Part shown: piece after piece, positions 44,255 to 52,055 of the stretch
Position numbering within the stretch: position 1 is the stretch's first letter
How the letters are laid out: the number at the start of each line of letters is the position of its first letter
Origin: Haloferax prahovense DSM 18310
Lineage (GTDB): Archaea > Halobacteriota > Halobacteria > Halobacteriales > Haloferacaceae
Assembly (NCBI RefSeq): GCF_000336815.1
Contig: NZ_AOLG01000009.1
Coordinates: 1-64,000 of the forward strand
Length of the DNA stretch: 64,000 bases
Direction: 5' to 3'
Made by a program: the position numbers and the translations under genes
The notes under the pieces: model-generated
Databases searched by the model: none
What the model was told of the DNA's origin: nothing
The model's input: the letters and a program-made list of their open reading frames with translations, nothing else

Positions 44255-45064
44255 TTAGGCCTCGTCGCCGGCCGCGCCGTCTTCTTCCGCTTCGGCCCCG
44301 TCTGAACCGCTGTTTTCGCCGTCGTCCTCCTCGACCGGAGGTTCGCCCGTCTCGGGGTCGAGCGCGACGAACTCCAGCCCCTCGCGGTCGAGCATGTCCG
44401 CCGCTCGCTCGGTCACCGAGGGAGCGACAAGGACGCCGCGAACCGGCTCGTCGTCGCCGAACTCCCGGTGGAGCGCGTCCACGTACCGTCGGAGCTGACT
44501 CGCCGCCGAGGGGCCGACGCGCCGGCGCTTCAACTCCACGACGACCGGGACGCCGTCGGCGTCCTCGCCGAAGATGTCGATTGCGCCCGCGTCGCTCTGC
44601 CGCTCGGTCTCGAGCGGCTCGAAGCCCGGTTCGAGGATGTCGGGGTCCGAGAGGATGTGCTGCCGCAGGTCCTCCTCGCTGCCGACCAGTTCGAGGTCGC
44701 TGCGGTCGTTCACGGCGTAGGCCGAACACTGCTCGACGCGCTCGAAGTGCACGTCGAGTCGCTCGTCGGGGCTCGTGCGCGTGCTCCGGACCCGAAGCCG
44801 GCCGTCGCGGACGCTCGCGGAGTGGGTACACCCCGGCGGTTGCCAGTTGACGGGCGTCCGTTTCTCGTCCGTGTGGACCAGAATCGAGCCGTCCGGCTTC
44901 AGGACGACGAGCCGGTCGCCGGGGCCGAGTTCGCTCGTCGCGCGGCCGTCGTAGTCGACCGTGCACCGACCGAACACGGTCACCATGTCGCCGCGCTCGA
45001 AGGCGGCTTCGAGGTGGACGAGGGCGTCGCGGTGCGTCGGCCGGTGGAGTGTGTTCACCGTCAT
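44255..45064 (-). CDS. nucS: Endonuclease NucS
   Basis: A 269-aa nuclease of the NucS/EndoMS family, which cuts mismatched or branched DNA in archaea and actinobacteria. The N-terminal DNA-binding domain includes VTVFGRCTVDYDGRATSELGPGDRL. The nuclease domain shows AGAIDIFGEDADGVPVVVELKRRRVG (about residues 163-188), containing the catalytic D and E-x-K. The last 30 residues are an acidic tail, which normally carries a PCNA-interacting motif in NucS; it is poorly conserved here. ATG 45064 is the first that fits. Confidence 0.93.
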   Translation of the reverse strand: MTVNTLHRPTHRDALVHLEAAFERGDMVTVFGRCTVDYDGRATSELGPGDRLVVLKPDGSILVHTDEKRTPVNWQPPGCTHSASVRDGRLRVRSTRTSPDERLDVHFERVEQCSAYAVNDRSDLELVGSEEDLRQHILSDPDILEPGFEPLETERQSDAGAIDIFGEDADGVPVVVELKRRRVGPSAASQLRRYVDALHREFGDDEPVRGVLVAPSVTERAADMLDREGLEFVALDPETGEPPVEEDDGENSGSDGAEAEEDGAAGDEA

Positions 45065-45220
45065 CCGGGTGTCGTCCCGCGGTTCGTCGTCGCCGGGGAT
45101 AAGCCCCGCGTCGCGCGTCGGGGTCGAGCGAGCGAGCGCCGCGGCGGCCACTCGTCGGTCGCTGGTCGCCGGTCTCCGGGTCGCTGGCAGGCTTATGTCA
45201 TCTCCGTGCGTATATCTCCC

Positions 45221-45673
45221 ATGGCCCCTGACTTCGCCGAACACAACCGAATCGAGATGCCGTCGGAGGAGATAGACCGCCTGCTCCGCGAGGAGGGCGT
45301 CGGCGTCCTCTCGCTCGCCGACGACGGCGTCGCCTACGGGATTCCCCTCTCGTTCGGCTACGACGCCGACCGGGGACGACTCTACTTCGTCTTCCTCCGC
45401 CCCGGCGAGTCCTCGAAGAAGGCCGACTTCGCCGAGCGGACCGCCCGCGCGAGCTTCGCCGTCTGGAACGCCCCCTCGCGGGACGAGTGGGAGAGCGTCG
45501 TCGTCGACGGCGAACTCCGCCGGGTCGACGACGGCGACTGGGACCGCGTCCACGACGTGCTCGAAGACAACGCGTGGTATCCGACTCTGTTTTCGGAGAC
45601 GGAGCCGATGCAGGACATCCTCGGGTGGGAGCTTCGTATCGACTCCCGGTCCGGTCTCCAGCGCCGGGCGTGA
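45221..45673 (+). CDS. PPOX (pyridoxamine 5'-phosphate oxidase) family protein 1
   Basis: A 150-aa flavin-binding split-barrel protein. It has VGVLSLADDGVAYGIPLSFGYDADRGRLYFVF at about residues 26-57, the core of the haloarchaeal HVO_2470-like FMN-binding group. A paralogue lies at 47629-48090, with about 35-40% identity by eye. Flavin and substrate are not known. ATG 45221 has a TATA-like tatatct just upstream (45210-45216), unusually close, so the true start may be slightly downstream. Confidence 0.83.
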   Translation: MAPDFAEHNRIEMPSEEIDRLLREEGVGVLSLADDGVAYGIPLSFGYDADRGRLYFVFLRPGESSKKADFAERTARASFAVWNAPSRDEWESVVVDGELRRVDDGDWDRVHDVLEDNAWYPTLFSETEPMQDILGWELRIDSRSGLQRRA

Positions 45674-45756
45674 GCGTCCCACCCGCTGATTCTCGGTCGC
45701 GAGCGCGTGCGCGCCGGTATCGTTATCGAAGGCGGGACCGTCTGGACGGCCAACCC

Positions 45757-46614
45757 ATGCGACGGACGACGTTCGAGGAGGGAAGAAAGCTCGCGGCCGC
45801 GGTGCGGACGCCGAATCCGTCGCTCTCCGGTGTCGCCCGCGACGCGACCGAGGAGGTTCTCGAACTCGTCGACGCGCCGTTCCGGGACGTGGCCGACGCC
45901 CACGAGCGGCTGTCGGCGCTCGAATCGCTCCTGTACGAGCGCGGCGACCGCCGCGCCGCCTTCCTGACCATCTACGTCCGCGTCACCGCCGAGGTCGACC
46001 GCGGACTCGGCGGCGGCGAGTTCACCGACCCCGAGTGGGTCGCCGACTACCTCGTTACCTTCGCGGACCACTACCGCCGGGCGTTCCGCGCCTTCGAGCG
46101 CGGCGACCACGACGACGTGCCCGACCCGTGGCAACTCTCCTTCGAGACGGCGCTCGCCGGGGAGTCGCTCGTGGTGCAGGACGTGTTGCTCGGCGTCAAC
46201 GCGCACGTGAACTACGACCTCGCGCTGGCGCTCCACGAGGTCGGCATCGACCCCGACCGCCCCGCGAAGTACGACGACCACCGCCGCATCAACCGGGTCC
46301 TCCGCCGCCTCGTCGACGAGGAACAGGACCTCATCGCCGAGCGGTACGCCGACGGCGTCGCCGACATCGACGAGTCGCTGGGTCGGCTGGACGAGGCGCT
46401 GTCGTTTTTCACGCTCCGCGAGGGGCGGCGGAACGCGTGGCGCGGCGCGGTCGCGCTGACCGACGGCCGGTTCCGCCCGGTCGAGCGCGCTGTCTACTGG
46501 TACCTGCGGAGCCTCACGATGGGCGCGGGCCACTTCATCCTCGCGCCGAGTTCGAACCCCGCGGTGCGCCGCAGACTGGCTCAACTCGAAGCCGGAGACG
46601 GGTCGAGTACTTAA
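45757..46614 (+). CDS. DUF5995 family protein
   Basis: A 285-aa all-helical soluble protein. The conserved NAHVNYDLALALHEVG segment (about residues 147-162) and ALSFFTLREGRRNAWRGA (about 209-226) fit the DUF5995 family, of unknown function. The histidine in NAHVNYD and the carboxylates of EEQDL hint at a metal site but this is only inference. It is encoded 83 bp after PPOX 1 on the same strand. Confidence 0.85.
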   Translation: MRRTTFEEGRKLAAAVRTPNPSLSGVARDATEEVLELVDAPFRDVADAHERLSALESLLYERGDRRAAFLTIYVRVTAEVDRGLGGGEFTDPEWVADYLVTFADHYRRAFRAFERGDHDDVPDPWQLSFETALAGESLVVQDVLLGVNAHVNYDLALALHEVGIDPDRPAKYDDHRRINRVLRRLVDEEQDLIAERYADGVADIDESLGRLDEALSFFTLREGRRNAWRGAVALTDGRFRPVERAVYWYLRSLTMGAGHFILAPSSNPAVRRRLAQLEAGDGSST

Positions 46615-46670
46615 ACCACCCCGGATAGCGCGGGCGGAGATACCTCCCGTTGTCCGTCGTCTATCGAAGT

Positions 46671-47072
46671 ATGAACTCCTCTTCCGCTTTCGCCGCCCGT
46701 GGTGCATCGACGCTCGACCTGACCCGGCCCCAGCAGGTCGCCGCGGAGCCGTCGGCCGTCCTCTCTGCGCTCAGCGACGGCGACAGCCGGCGAATCCTCG
46801 CCGCCTGCGACGGGGCCCCGCGGACCGCGCAGGAGTGCGCCGAACTCTGCGACGTGCCGCTGTCGACGGTCTACCGGAAACTCGACCTGCTCACCGAGGC
46901 GTCGCTCCTCGACGAGCGACTGCGGATTCAGACCGCGACGCACCACCCGCGGGAGTTCGCGACCACCTTCGACACGCTCTCGGTTTCGTTCGACGACGCC
47001 GGCGTGTCGCTCGCGTTCCGGCAGGTCGCCACCGACGGCGGCGAAGACGGCGAGGAGGGGCGGTCGCGATGA
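46671..47072 (+). CDS. Winged-helix regulator, ArsR-like (paralogue 1)
   Basis: A 133-aa DNA-binding protein. A serine-rich N-terminal leader (about 30 residues) precedes the winged helix: LSALSDGDSRRILAACDGAPR, AQECAELCDVPLSTVYRKLD (recognition helix) and LLDERLRI (wing). The C-terminal 40 residues are beta-rich (FDTLSVSFDDAGVSLAFRQV) and probably sense or dimerise. It is a clear paralogue of the gene at 48899-49291. The ATG is at 46671, preceded by gaagt as in the paralogue. Confidence 0.87.
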   Translation: MNSSSAFAARGASTLDLTRPQQVAAEPSAVLSALSDGDSRRILAACDGAPRTAQECAELCDVPLSTVYRKLDLLTEASLLDERLRIQTATHHPREFATTFDTLSVSFDDAGVSLAFRQVATDGGEDGEEGRSR

Positions 47073-47103
47073 CGGCGACGCTCGCATCGCCGGAGGTGGA
47101 CTG

Positions 47104-47265
47104 ATGAGCGCCACGTCGCCGACGGACGACTACGAGTTCACGTGCTCGCAGTGCGGTGAGCGGTTCGCCGTCAACGACGGGATGCGTGCGGCGGTCCTCG
47201 AACGCGGCTGTCCCATCTGCGGGAGTCCGACCTCGACCGAGGCGTTCGCTCCATGTTCCGCGTGA
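47104..47265 (+). CDS. Small zinc-ribbon protein 1 (DUF7560-like)
   Basis: A 53-aa protein with four zinc cysteines, C14-x2-C17 and C36-x2-C39, around a helical stretch (NDGMRAAVLERG). It closely parallels the next gene, which has the same C-x2-C-x18-C-x2-C layout and AVNDGMR/LVNDSMR core. It lies 31 bp after winged-helix gene 1 and was too short for routine ORF cut-offs. It is probably a haloarchaeal zinc-ribbon family of unknown role; a partner of the adjacent regulator is a reasonable guess. Confidence 0.8.
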   Translation: MSATSPTDDYEFTCSQCGERFAVNDGMRAAVLERGCPICGSPTSTEAFAPCSA

Positions 47266-47371
47266 GGTTCCATTCTTCTCTGTGCCCGGTTGGGACGTTC
47301 GCTCCACCGCGCCCCGGGCGTTCGAAAAACAGTAGGCTACATATACGTGTGCCACGCGTACTACGAACCAC

Positions 47372-47518
47372 ATGAGCGACAGCGCGGACTACACATTCGT
47401 CTGCCCGGAGTGTGCGGAGTCCATGCTGGTCAACGACTCCATGCGCGACGCCCTCCTCGAAAACGGCTGTGTCATCTGCAGCGCCGCGCTCACGCCGGAC
47501 GCCTTCTCGACCGCCTGA
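47372..47518 (+). CDS. Small zinc-ribbon protein 2 (DUF7560-like)
   Basis: A 48-aa paralogue of the preceding protein, with C11-x2-C14 and C33-x2-C36 and the core LVNDSMRDALLENGC. An AT-rich acatatacg (47340-47347) about 30 bp upstream gives it its own TATA-like element, so it may be regulated separately from copy 1. The function is unknown. Confidence 0.8.
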   Translation: MSDSADYTFVCPECAESMLVNDSMRDALLENGCVICSAALTPDAFSTA

Positions 47519-47628
47519 GCGACTCGCGCCTGCGACCGACCCCGCCGATATCGCCCGGTTGGTGTCTCTCGGACACCGCCGAGAAGTAACAGTAATTACG
47601 TCGGCCGCGAGTCTGGTGGTACGAACCG

Positions 47629-48090
47629 ATGTCTCTGGACCAACAGACCGAACTCTCGCCCGACGAGATACGCGAGGTCCTGTCCCGTCACGAGACGGGC
47701 GTCCTCTCGCTCGCGAAGGCGGACGAACCATACGCGATTCCAATCTCCTACGGCTACGACGGCGAGAGCGGTCGCTTCTATCTCCGTCTCGTCTCCACGC
47801 CCGAAAGCGAAAAGCGGCAGTTCCTCACGTCGTCCCCGCGGGCCCGACTCGTCGTCCACGAGTCGAACGACGGGAGCTACCGGAGCATCATCGCCGAGGG
47901 GACGCTCGAACGCGTCGACCCCGACGAGCTGACCGTCGAACGCATCGTCCAGTACGGTAAGGCCAAGCGACCGCTGTTCGAAATCTGGGGCGAGACGAAG
48001 CGCGACCTCGACATCCAACTGTTCGAACTCGACCCCGAGACGCTGGGCGGCCGGGCGGTCGAACTGGACGTCGCGGAGTCCGACCAGTAA
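47629..48090 (+). CDS. PPOX (pyridoxamine 5'-phosphate oxidase) family protein 2
   Basis: A 153-aa paralogue of the protein at 45221-45673. It shares TGVLSLAKADEPYAIPISYGYDGESGRFYL (about residues 23-52) and a similar second half. This is the common haloarchaeal split-barrel flavin-binding family. It starts 110 bp after zinc ribbon 2, so it probably has its own promoter. Confidence 0.85.
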   Translation: MSLDQQTELSPDEIREVLSRHETGVLSLAKADEPYAIPISYGYDGESGRFYLRLVSTPESEKRQFLTSSPRARLVVHESNDGSYRSIIAEGTLERVDPDELTVERIVQYGKAKRPLFEIWGETKRDLDIQLFELDPETLGGRAVELDVAESDQ

Positions 48091-48144
48091 TGTCCGTGGT
48101 CGTCGCGTCCCGCGGCGAACACCGAGTCGCCCGCGCGTAACACG

Positions 48145-48792
48145 ATGCCCGCCGGTATTCGCGCCACGGTCGAATTCGACTCGCCGTCGGTCTGTCCCGT
48201 CGCCTCGGTCGCTCACTCGACGGACTCCGTCGTCGATTCCGTCTCGACCAGCGTCGTCTCTACCCCGGGCGACGTCAGCGTCTCCGAGTTCGTCGTCGAG
48301 GCCGACGACCCTCCGGAGGCGTCCGCGCTCGAACCCATCTTCTCCTACGGCTCGAAGCACCTCTACCGCTACACCCACGACGGGAGCGCCGGCTGTCCGT
48401 GCGAGTGCCTCGGCGAGTTCGGCTGTCCGGTCGACCGCTACTTCGCCCAGCGCGGCAGTCTGACGCTCGTCTTCCACGCCGCCGACTACGAACAGTTGCA
48501 GGCCGTCATCGGCGAGCTTCGCGACCGCTTTCCCGGACTCGACATCAAGCGCCTCGTGCGCTCGCCCACCGGCGACGCCCCCGGCGACAGCGTCTTCGTC
48601 GACCGCGGGAAGCTCACGGCCCGTCAGCTCGAAGTCCTCCAGACGGCCTACGACATGGGCTACTTCGAGCGCCCGCGCGGAGCCAATGCGACCGAGGTCG
48701 CGGCCGAACTCGACATCAACCAATCGACGTTCTCGGAACACCTCGCCGCCGCCCTGACGAAACTGCTCGGCGACGTCCTCGAAGAGGGGTAG
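48145..48792 (+). CDS. Bat-type helix-turn-helix regulator (HTH_10)
   Basis: A 215-aa transcription factor of the bacterio-opsin-activator type. The C-terminal HTH_10 is clear: LTARQLEVLQTAYDMGYFERP, ANATEVAAELDINQSTFSEHLAAA (about residues 154-205). The N-terminal 150 residues hold a sensor-like region with a cysteine cluster (GCPCECLGEFGCPVD, four cysteines within residues about 84-96) that may bind a metal or sense redox. It follows the PPOX 2 gene. Confidence 0.88.
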   Translation: MPAGIRATVEFDSPSVCPVASVAHSTDSVVDSVSTSVVSTPGDVSVSEFVVEADDPPEASALEPIFSYGSKHLYRYTHDGSAGCPCECLGEFGCPVDRYFAQRGSLTLVFHAADYEQLQAVIGELRDRFPGLDIKRLVRSPTGDAPGDSVFVDRGKLTARQLEVLQTAYDMGYFERPRGANATEVAAELDINQSTFSEHLAAALTKLLGDVLEEG

Positions 48793-48835
48793 CGATTTCG
48801 CCGCCGCGGTCGGCGGCGGGGGGAGGGGATGGAGG

Positions 48836-48843
48836 TATATAAA
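48836..48843 (+). promoter_or_regulatory. Strong TATA box of winged-helix gene 2
   Basis: tatataaa lies 56-63 bp upstream of the ATG at 48899, predicting a start near 48865 and a leader of about 35 nt. This is longer than the leaderless norm elsewhere in the window. It is the cleanest TATA element in the region and follows a GC-rich hairpin (48800-48820) that may terminate the Bat gene. Confidence 0.6.
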
Positions 48844-48898
48844 CGTCCCACGCTATCGTGGTTGTCCGTTGGTCCCGGTCCGCCGACTCTACAGAAGT

Positions 48899-49291
48899 AT
48901 GAGTCAGGCTTCGCTCCCCTTCGCCGTTCGCTCCCCGACCGCCTCGTCCGAACCCCGCGTCGTCGACGACCACGCCGCCGTCGACGCGCTCTTTTCGCTT
49001 CTCGAAGACGACGACTGCCGATGCATCCTCGACGCGACCGACGGCGTCGCCCGCTCGGCGAGCGAACTCTCGGAGGCGTGCGACCTCCCGCTCTCGACGA
49101 CGTACCGAAAACTCGACCCGCTCGTGGACGCCGGCCTCCTCTCGAAGCGCCTGCGCGTTTCCCGGTCCGGCAGCCACACCGCCGAGTACGAACGCACCGT
49201 CGACGACGTGACCGTCTCCGTCACCCCGTCGGGGGTCGAGGTCCGCGTCTCGCACCGCGACGTGGCGACGTCGGCGTCGGTGACGGTCTGA
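48899..49291 (+). CDS. Winged-helix regulator, ArsR-like (paralogue 2)
   Basis: A 130-aa DNA-binding protein paralogous to the gene at 46671-47072. It has ALFSLLEDDDCRCILDAT, then SASELSEACDLPLSTTYRKLDPL as recognition helix, and LLSKRLRVSRSGSH as wing. The C-terminal beta strands VTVSVTPSGVEVRVSHRDV match the layout of copy 1. Recognition-helix residues SEACDLPLSTTYRKLD differ little from AELCDVPLSTVYRKLD, so both may bind similar sites. Confidence 0.87.
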   Translation: MSQASLPFAVRSPTASSEPRVVDDHAAVDALFSLLEDDDCRCILDATDGVARSASELSEACDLPLSTTYRKLDPLVDAGLLSKRLRVSRSGSHTAEYERTVDDVTVSVTPSGVEVRVSHRDVATSASVTV

Positions 49292-49384
49292 GCGGCGCAC
49301 TCGCGCTTTCGTTCGCCGGCTTCGCCGCCGGCCGCGTCGAATCGGCCGCGAGTCACTGCGCCTACTTAAGATTCTACTCGTCGT

Positions 49385-50200
49385 ATGGTTGTCGTGTATT
49401 CCAACCGTATTCCCGTCCTGATTGTCGCGGTTCTCGTGCTCCTCGCCGGCTGTACCGGCGGCGCGGACGTTGTGCCGGGCGCCCAGACCGACGACATCGA
49501 CGAGCCCGATGGGGGCGGCGACAGCGCGGACTCCGACGCGAGCGGAACCGACGACTTCGAGTTGAGCGACCCCGAGCGTGTCCTCCGCGACGCCGGGAGT
49601 TTCACCGTCAGTTGGTCGTACACCGGCGTCGACGCGAACGGCGTCGAGACCGAAGTCACCCGCGAGTTCTACGCCGACCTCGAAGCCGAGCGGTCGTACA
49701 GTCGAACGACCTCGGCGACCGACGGCCAGCCCGACTCGGGAGCCGTCGAGCAGTACGTCGCCGACGGCGTGACGTACGTCCGGATTGGCGACGGCGCCGA
49801 GGCCACGTACACCTCGTACGAGGGGTCGATGGAGGTTCTCGCCACCGCCATCGCGCTCTCGCAGGCTCGCGCGTACGGCGCTGACGACGACCTGACGTTC
49901 GCCGGCACCGAGACGTTCGACGGGGTGTCGGTCGAGCGCTACGAGCTATCGACCGCGAGCGAGGCGCTGATTCTCGCCGGGTCGGCCGCGGCGCAGGGCG
50001 ACCCCGGGAATCTGGAGGTTACGAACTTCGAGTACGCCGTCCTCGTCGACGAAGACGGCCTCTCGCGCCACGAATCGTGGGCGTTCTCGGGGCGGATGGA
50101 CGACGGCACCGAGGTACGCGGCTCGTGGGAGTACTCGCTTACGGGCGTCGGTTCGACGACCGTCGACGAACCCGCGTGGCTCGACGAGGCGCGGGCGTAA
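49385..50200 (+). CDS. DUF7537-like lipoprotein
   Basis: A 271-aa secreted lipoprotein. The signal peptide (residues 1-23) has a hydrophobic core IPVLIVAVLVLLAGC with the lipobox LAGC and Cys23, without twin arginines, so probably Sec-dependent. An acidic, Ser/Asp-rich linker follows (about 30-60). The rest is a beta-rich domain (SFTVSWSYTG, EVTREFYADLEAERSYSR). It is a common haloarchaeal extracellular family of unknown function. Confidence 0.83.
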   Translation: MVVVYSNRIPVLIVAVLVLLAGCTGGADVVPGAQTDDIDEPDGGGDSADSDASGTDDFELSDPERVLRDAGSFTVSWSYTGVDANGVETEVTREFYADLEAERSYSRTTSATDGQPDSGAVEQYVADGVTYVRIGDGAEATYTSYEGSMEVLATAIALSQARAYGADDDLTFAGTETFDGVSVERYELSTASEALILAGSAAAQGDPGNLEVTNFEYAVLVDEDGLSRHESWAFSGRMDDGTEVRGSWEYSLTGVGSTTVDEPAWLDEARA

Positions 50201-50242
50201 GCGGAGCTTTGACTCTCACTCTCGGTCTGAAAATGGGTGGTT

Positions 50243-50303
50243 CTCCCGGATTTGAACCTCACTCGCAAATCGGAGATTTGCTCGCTGGTTCAAATCAGTC
50301 CGG
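50243..50303 (-). repeat. tRNA-Phe 3'-half mimic palindrome, copy 1 (61 nt)
   Basis: Plus-strand 50243-50258 (ctcccggatttgaacc) is identical to 16 nt of the T-arm region of tRNA-Phe 1 and is followed by a perfect stem GCAAATC/GATTTGC around GGA. ggttcaaatcagtccgg closes it as the inverted complement. In tRNA sense it begins about 45 nt after the tRNA 3' end. It is shorter than the copy by tRNA-Phe 2 and lacks the acceptor part. Confidence 0.7.
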
Positions 50304-50314
50304 CGTCGTTTCTT

Positions 50315-50337
50315 CGATTCTTCGCTCCGCTCAGAAT
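50315..50337. repeat. Hairpin with TCGCTCCGCTC loop downstream of tRNA-Phe 1
   Basis: GATTCT and AGAATC form a perfect 6-bp stem with the loop tcgctccgctc. It lies between tRNA-Phe 1 and its palindromic mimic. Similar loops occur at the tRNA-Val locus. Confidence 0.55.
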
Positions 50338-50346
50338 CTCAGAATA

Positions 50347-50420
50347 TGCCGCCTCCCGGATTTGAACCGGGGACAGCTCGATCTTCAGTCGAGTGCTCTC
50401 CCAGTCTGAGCTAAGGCGGC
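50347..50420 (-). tRNA. tRNA-Phe(GAA), copy 1
   Basis: A 74-nt tRNA. Acceptor strands are GCCGCCT and AGGCGGC with discriminator A. The anticodon loop CTGAAGA (stem TCGA-C/GATCGA) gives anticodon GAA. The T loop GGTTCAAATCC is canonical. No CCA is encoded. The gene is identical to copy 2 at 52189-52262. A TATA-like GGTTTTTTCG (minus strand, about 50445-50454) lies about 30 bp upstream. Confidence 0.97.
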
Positions 50421-50469
50421 GCGATTCGACAGACGCGCAGGAGCGAAAAAACCATTTCGAATTGCGACG

Positions 50470-51195
50470 CTACGAGTCGCCGTACTCCGACTGCTCCCAT
50501 CCCGTCACGTCGCTCGGAATGAGTTCGCCGTTGACGTGCCACTCGCGCGGGCGGAACGAGATACCGAGCAGGGTCGCGTAGAACCCGGCGACGAAGGCGA
50601 CGACGATGTTTCCGGGGACGCCGCCGACGCCGGCGCTCCCGACGAGCGTCGCCCCGTCCGTGTACGCCGTGAGCTGGATGACCCACGCGACGAGCATCAC
50701 GACGAACAGCGGGAGGTACACCCGTCGGAGCCGGTGGGAAAGCGCCTCCTCGAAGGGTATCTTCATGTTCGGCGTACGGTAGTCCTCCCCGAGTTTCTCC
50801 CGCCAGTCCTCGTCGAGGACGCCGCCGTCCGGGTCGAGCGCGTACGCCCAGACGTTCTGCTGAATCATCCGGACCCGAGAGCGCCAGATGTCGTACGCGC
50901 GGAAGCGCCGCGCCTCGATACAGAGGAAGATACTCAGCGTCACTACCCCGAGGAGGATGATGTAGTGCGGGTGCGTTTGTGCGGAAAACGACCACGTCAG
51001 AATCCCGGCCATCAGCGTAATCGCCCAGTTACTGGTCCGGTCGAGCCGCTCGCGCCACGACTTCATCCGGTGTATTTCGCCCCGGTAAAGGTGTGCAAAC
51101 GACGAGCCAGGGCCCATCGTCTCGTCGAAGACGCCCGCGCCGATATGGGAGTCGTCTATTCCCGCGGGAGGTTCCAGCTCCCCGTCGTCGGACAT
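50470..51195 (-). CDS. DUF2270 family membrane protein
   Basis: A 241-aa protein with the DUF2270 pattern. A polar N-terminus is followed by FAHLYRGEIHRMKSWRERLDRTSNWA (about residues 34-59), a first helix pair (about 60-98), then ARRFRAYDIWRSRVRMIQQN and a C-terminal pair of helices (about 160-212). The function is unknown. ATG 51195 is preferred over a start 7 codons upstream. It is located between tRNA-Phe 1 and the csp genes, on the same strand. Confidence 0.88.
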   Translation of the reverse strand: MSDDGELEPPAGIDDSHIGAGVFDETMGPGSSFAHLYRGEIHRMKSWRERLDRTSNWAITLMAGILTWSFSAQTHPHYIILLGVVTLSIFLCIEARRFRAYDIWRSRVRMIQQNVWAYALDPDGGVLDEDWREKLGEDYRTPNMKIPFEEALSHRLRRVYLPLFVVMLVAWVIQLTAYTDGATLVGSAGVGGVPGNIVVAFVAGFYATLLGISFRPREWHVNGELIPSDVTGWEQSEYGDS

Positions 51196-51328
51196 TGTTG
51201 TTCGTTTGATGCACAACTACGAGAGGATAAGAGCCTTCTGGGTTCGACAGGTTCGTGACGCCCGGTCGGGACTGCGTCTACTCGAGGCGGGGGGTCCTAC
51301 AGCACAGCCTCACGGCTCAGGGGTGCGT

Positions 51329-51381
51329 AAAAAAACTCTCAGAAATCGATTCGTCTGTCTGCTGAATTCGGAAACCGAATT
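51329..51381 (-). terminator. Hairpin plus T-tract terminator of cspA copy 1
   Basis: The palindrome aattcgg-aaa-ccgaatt (51365-51381) overlaps the csp stop codon; a run of seven T on the sense (minus) strand follows at 51335-51329. T-rich tracts terminate archaeal transcription; the hairpin is likely to help. Confidence 0.55.
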
Positions 51382-51574
51382 ACAGGCGCGTGACGTTCGT
51401 CGCGCGCGGGCCCTTGGGGGCCTGCTCGATGTCGAACTCCACTTCCTGACCCTCTTCGAGGTCCGGACCGCCAACATCTTCCATGTGGAAGAACACGTCG
51501 TCGTCCGCGTCGTCAGTAGAGATGAAACCGTAGCCGCCAGTGTCGTTGAAGAAGTCGACCTTACCTTTCGCCAT
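51380..51574 (-). CDS. cspA: Cold-shock protein CspA, copy 1
   Basis: A 64-aa single cold-shock domain that binds single-stranded RNA/DNA. RNP-1-like GGYGFIST and RNP-2-like VFFHMEDV are present. The TATA-like ttat on the minus strand (about 51602-51606) lies about 30 bp from the ATG, so leaderless. Copy 2, 149 bp upstream, encodes the same protein except for one residue (Val in QEVEFD here, Ile in copy 2) and is nearly identical at the DNA level. Confidence 0.95.
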   Translation of the reverse strand: MAKGKVDFFNDTGGYGFISTDDADDDVFFHMEDVGGPDLEEGQEVEFDIEQAPKGPRATNVTRL

Positions 51575-51723
51575 TGCAACTGTACAACGACCCTGCGGAC
51601 GGATAACCCTTCCGCATGTCTGTGACTCAGTCACCCGGTCGCCGAAACGCCGTCGCTCGCGGTCGTGAAAAACGGAGGAAAGTTCGTCAGTTTGTGAATG
51701 TACTGCGGTGAACGGAAGCCTGC

Positions 51724-51918
51724 TTAGAGGCGGGTGACGTTCGTCGCGCGCGGGCCCTTGGGGGCCTGCTCGATGTCGAATTCGATTTCCTGACCCTCTT
51801 CGAGGTCCGGACCGCCAACATCTTCCATGTGGAAGAACACGTCGTCGTCCGCGTCGTCAGTAGAGATGAAACCGTAGCCGCCAGTGTCGTTGAAGAAGTC
51901 GACCTTACCTTTCGCCAT
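51724..51918 (-). CDS. cspA: Cold-shock protein CspA, copy 2
   Basis: A 64-aa single cold-shock domain, identical to copy 1 except for Ile in QEIEFD. The coding DNA differs from copy 1 at only a handful of positions (around 51724-51731 and 51779-51786), while flanking DNA does not match. This indicates gene conversion or recent duplication. TATA-like ttatac (minus strand, 51945-51950) is about 29 bp from the ATG. Confidence 0.95.
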   Translation of the reverse strand: MAKGKVDFFNDTGGYGFISTDDADDDVFFHMEDVGGPDLEEGQEIEFDIEQAPKGPRATNVTRL

Positions 51919-51944
51919 TGCCTTTGCATCCAGCGACCTCACGC

Positions 51945-51950
51945 GTATAA
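51945..51950 (-). promoter_or_regulatory. TATA element of cspA copy 2
   Basis: CTTATAC on the minus strand, centred about 29 bp from the ATG, predicts a leaderless transcript. The corresponding element of copy 1 (gggttatcc) is weaker and its surroundings are unrelated, so the two copies probably differ in expression. Confidence 0.6.
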
Positions 51951-52055
51951 GTCTTCTGAAGAACGCCGCAGGTCTCTGTGGTGCTGTGTGTTCGAGTCTA
52001 CGGGTCTGAGCCGCTGAACTCGGGCGTTGTTCCGATTGGTCGTTGAGAACTCGAC

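Noticed and set aside
47069-47104. An 11-codon ORF between winged-helix gene 1 and zinc ribbon 1
   Set aside because: Too short, without conserved pattern; it is a by-product of the spacer, whose neighbour has a clear start at 47104.
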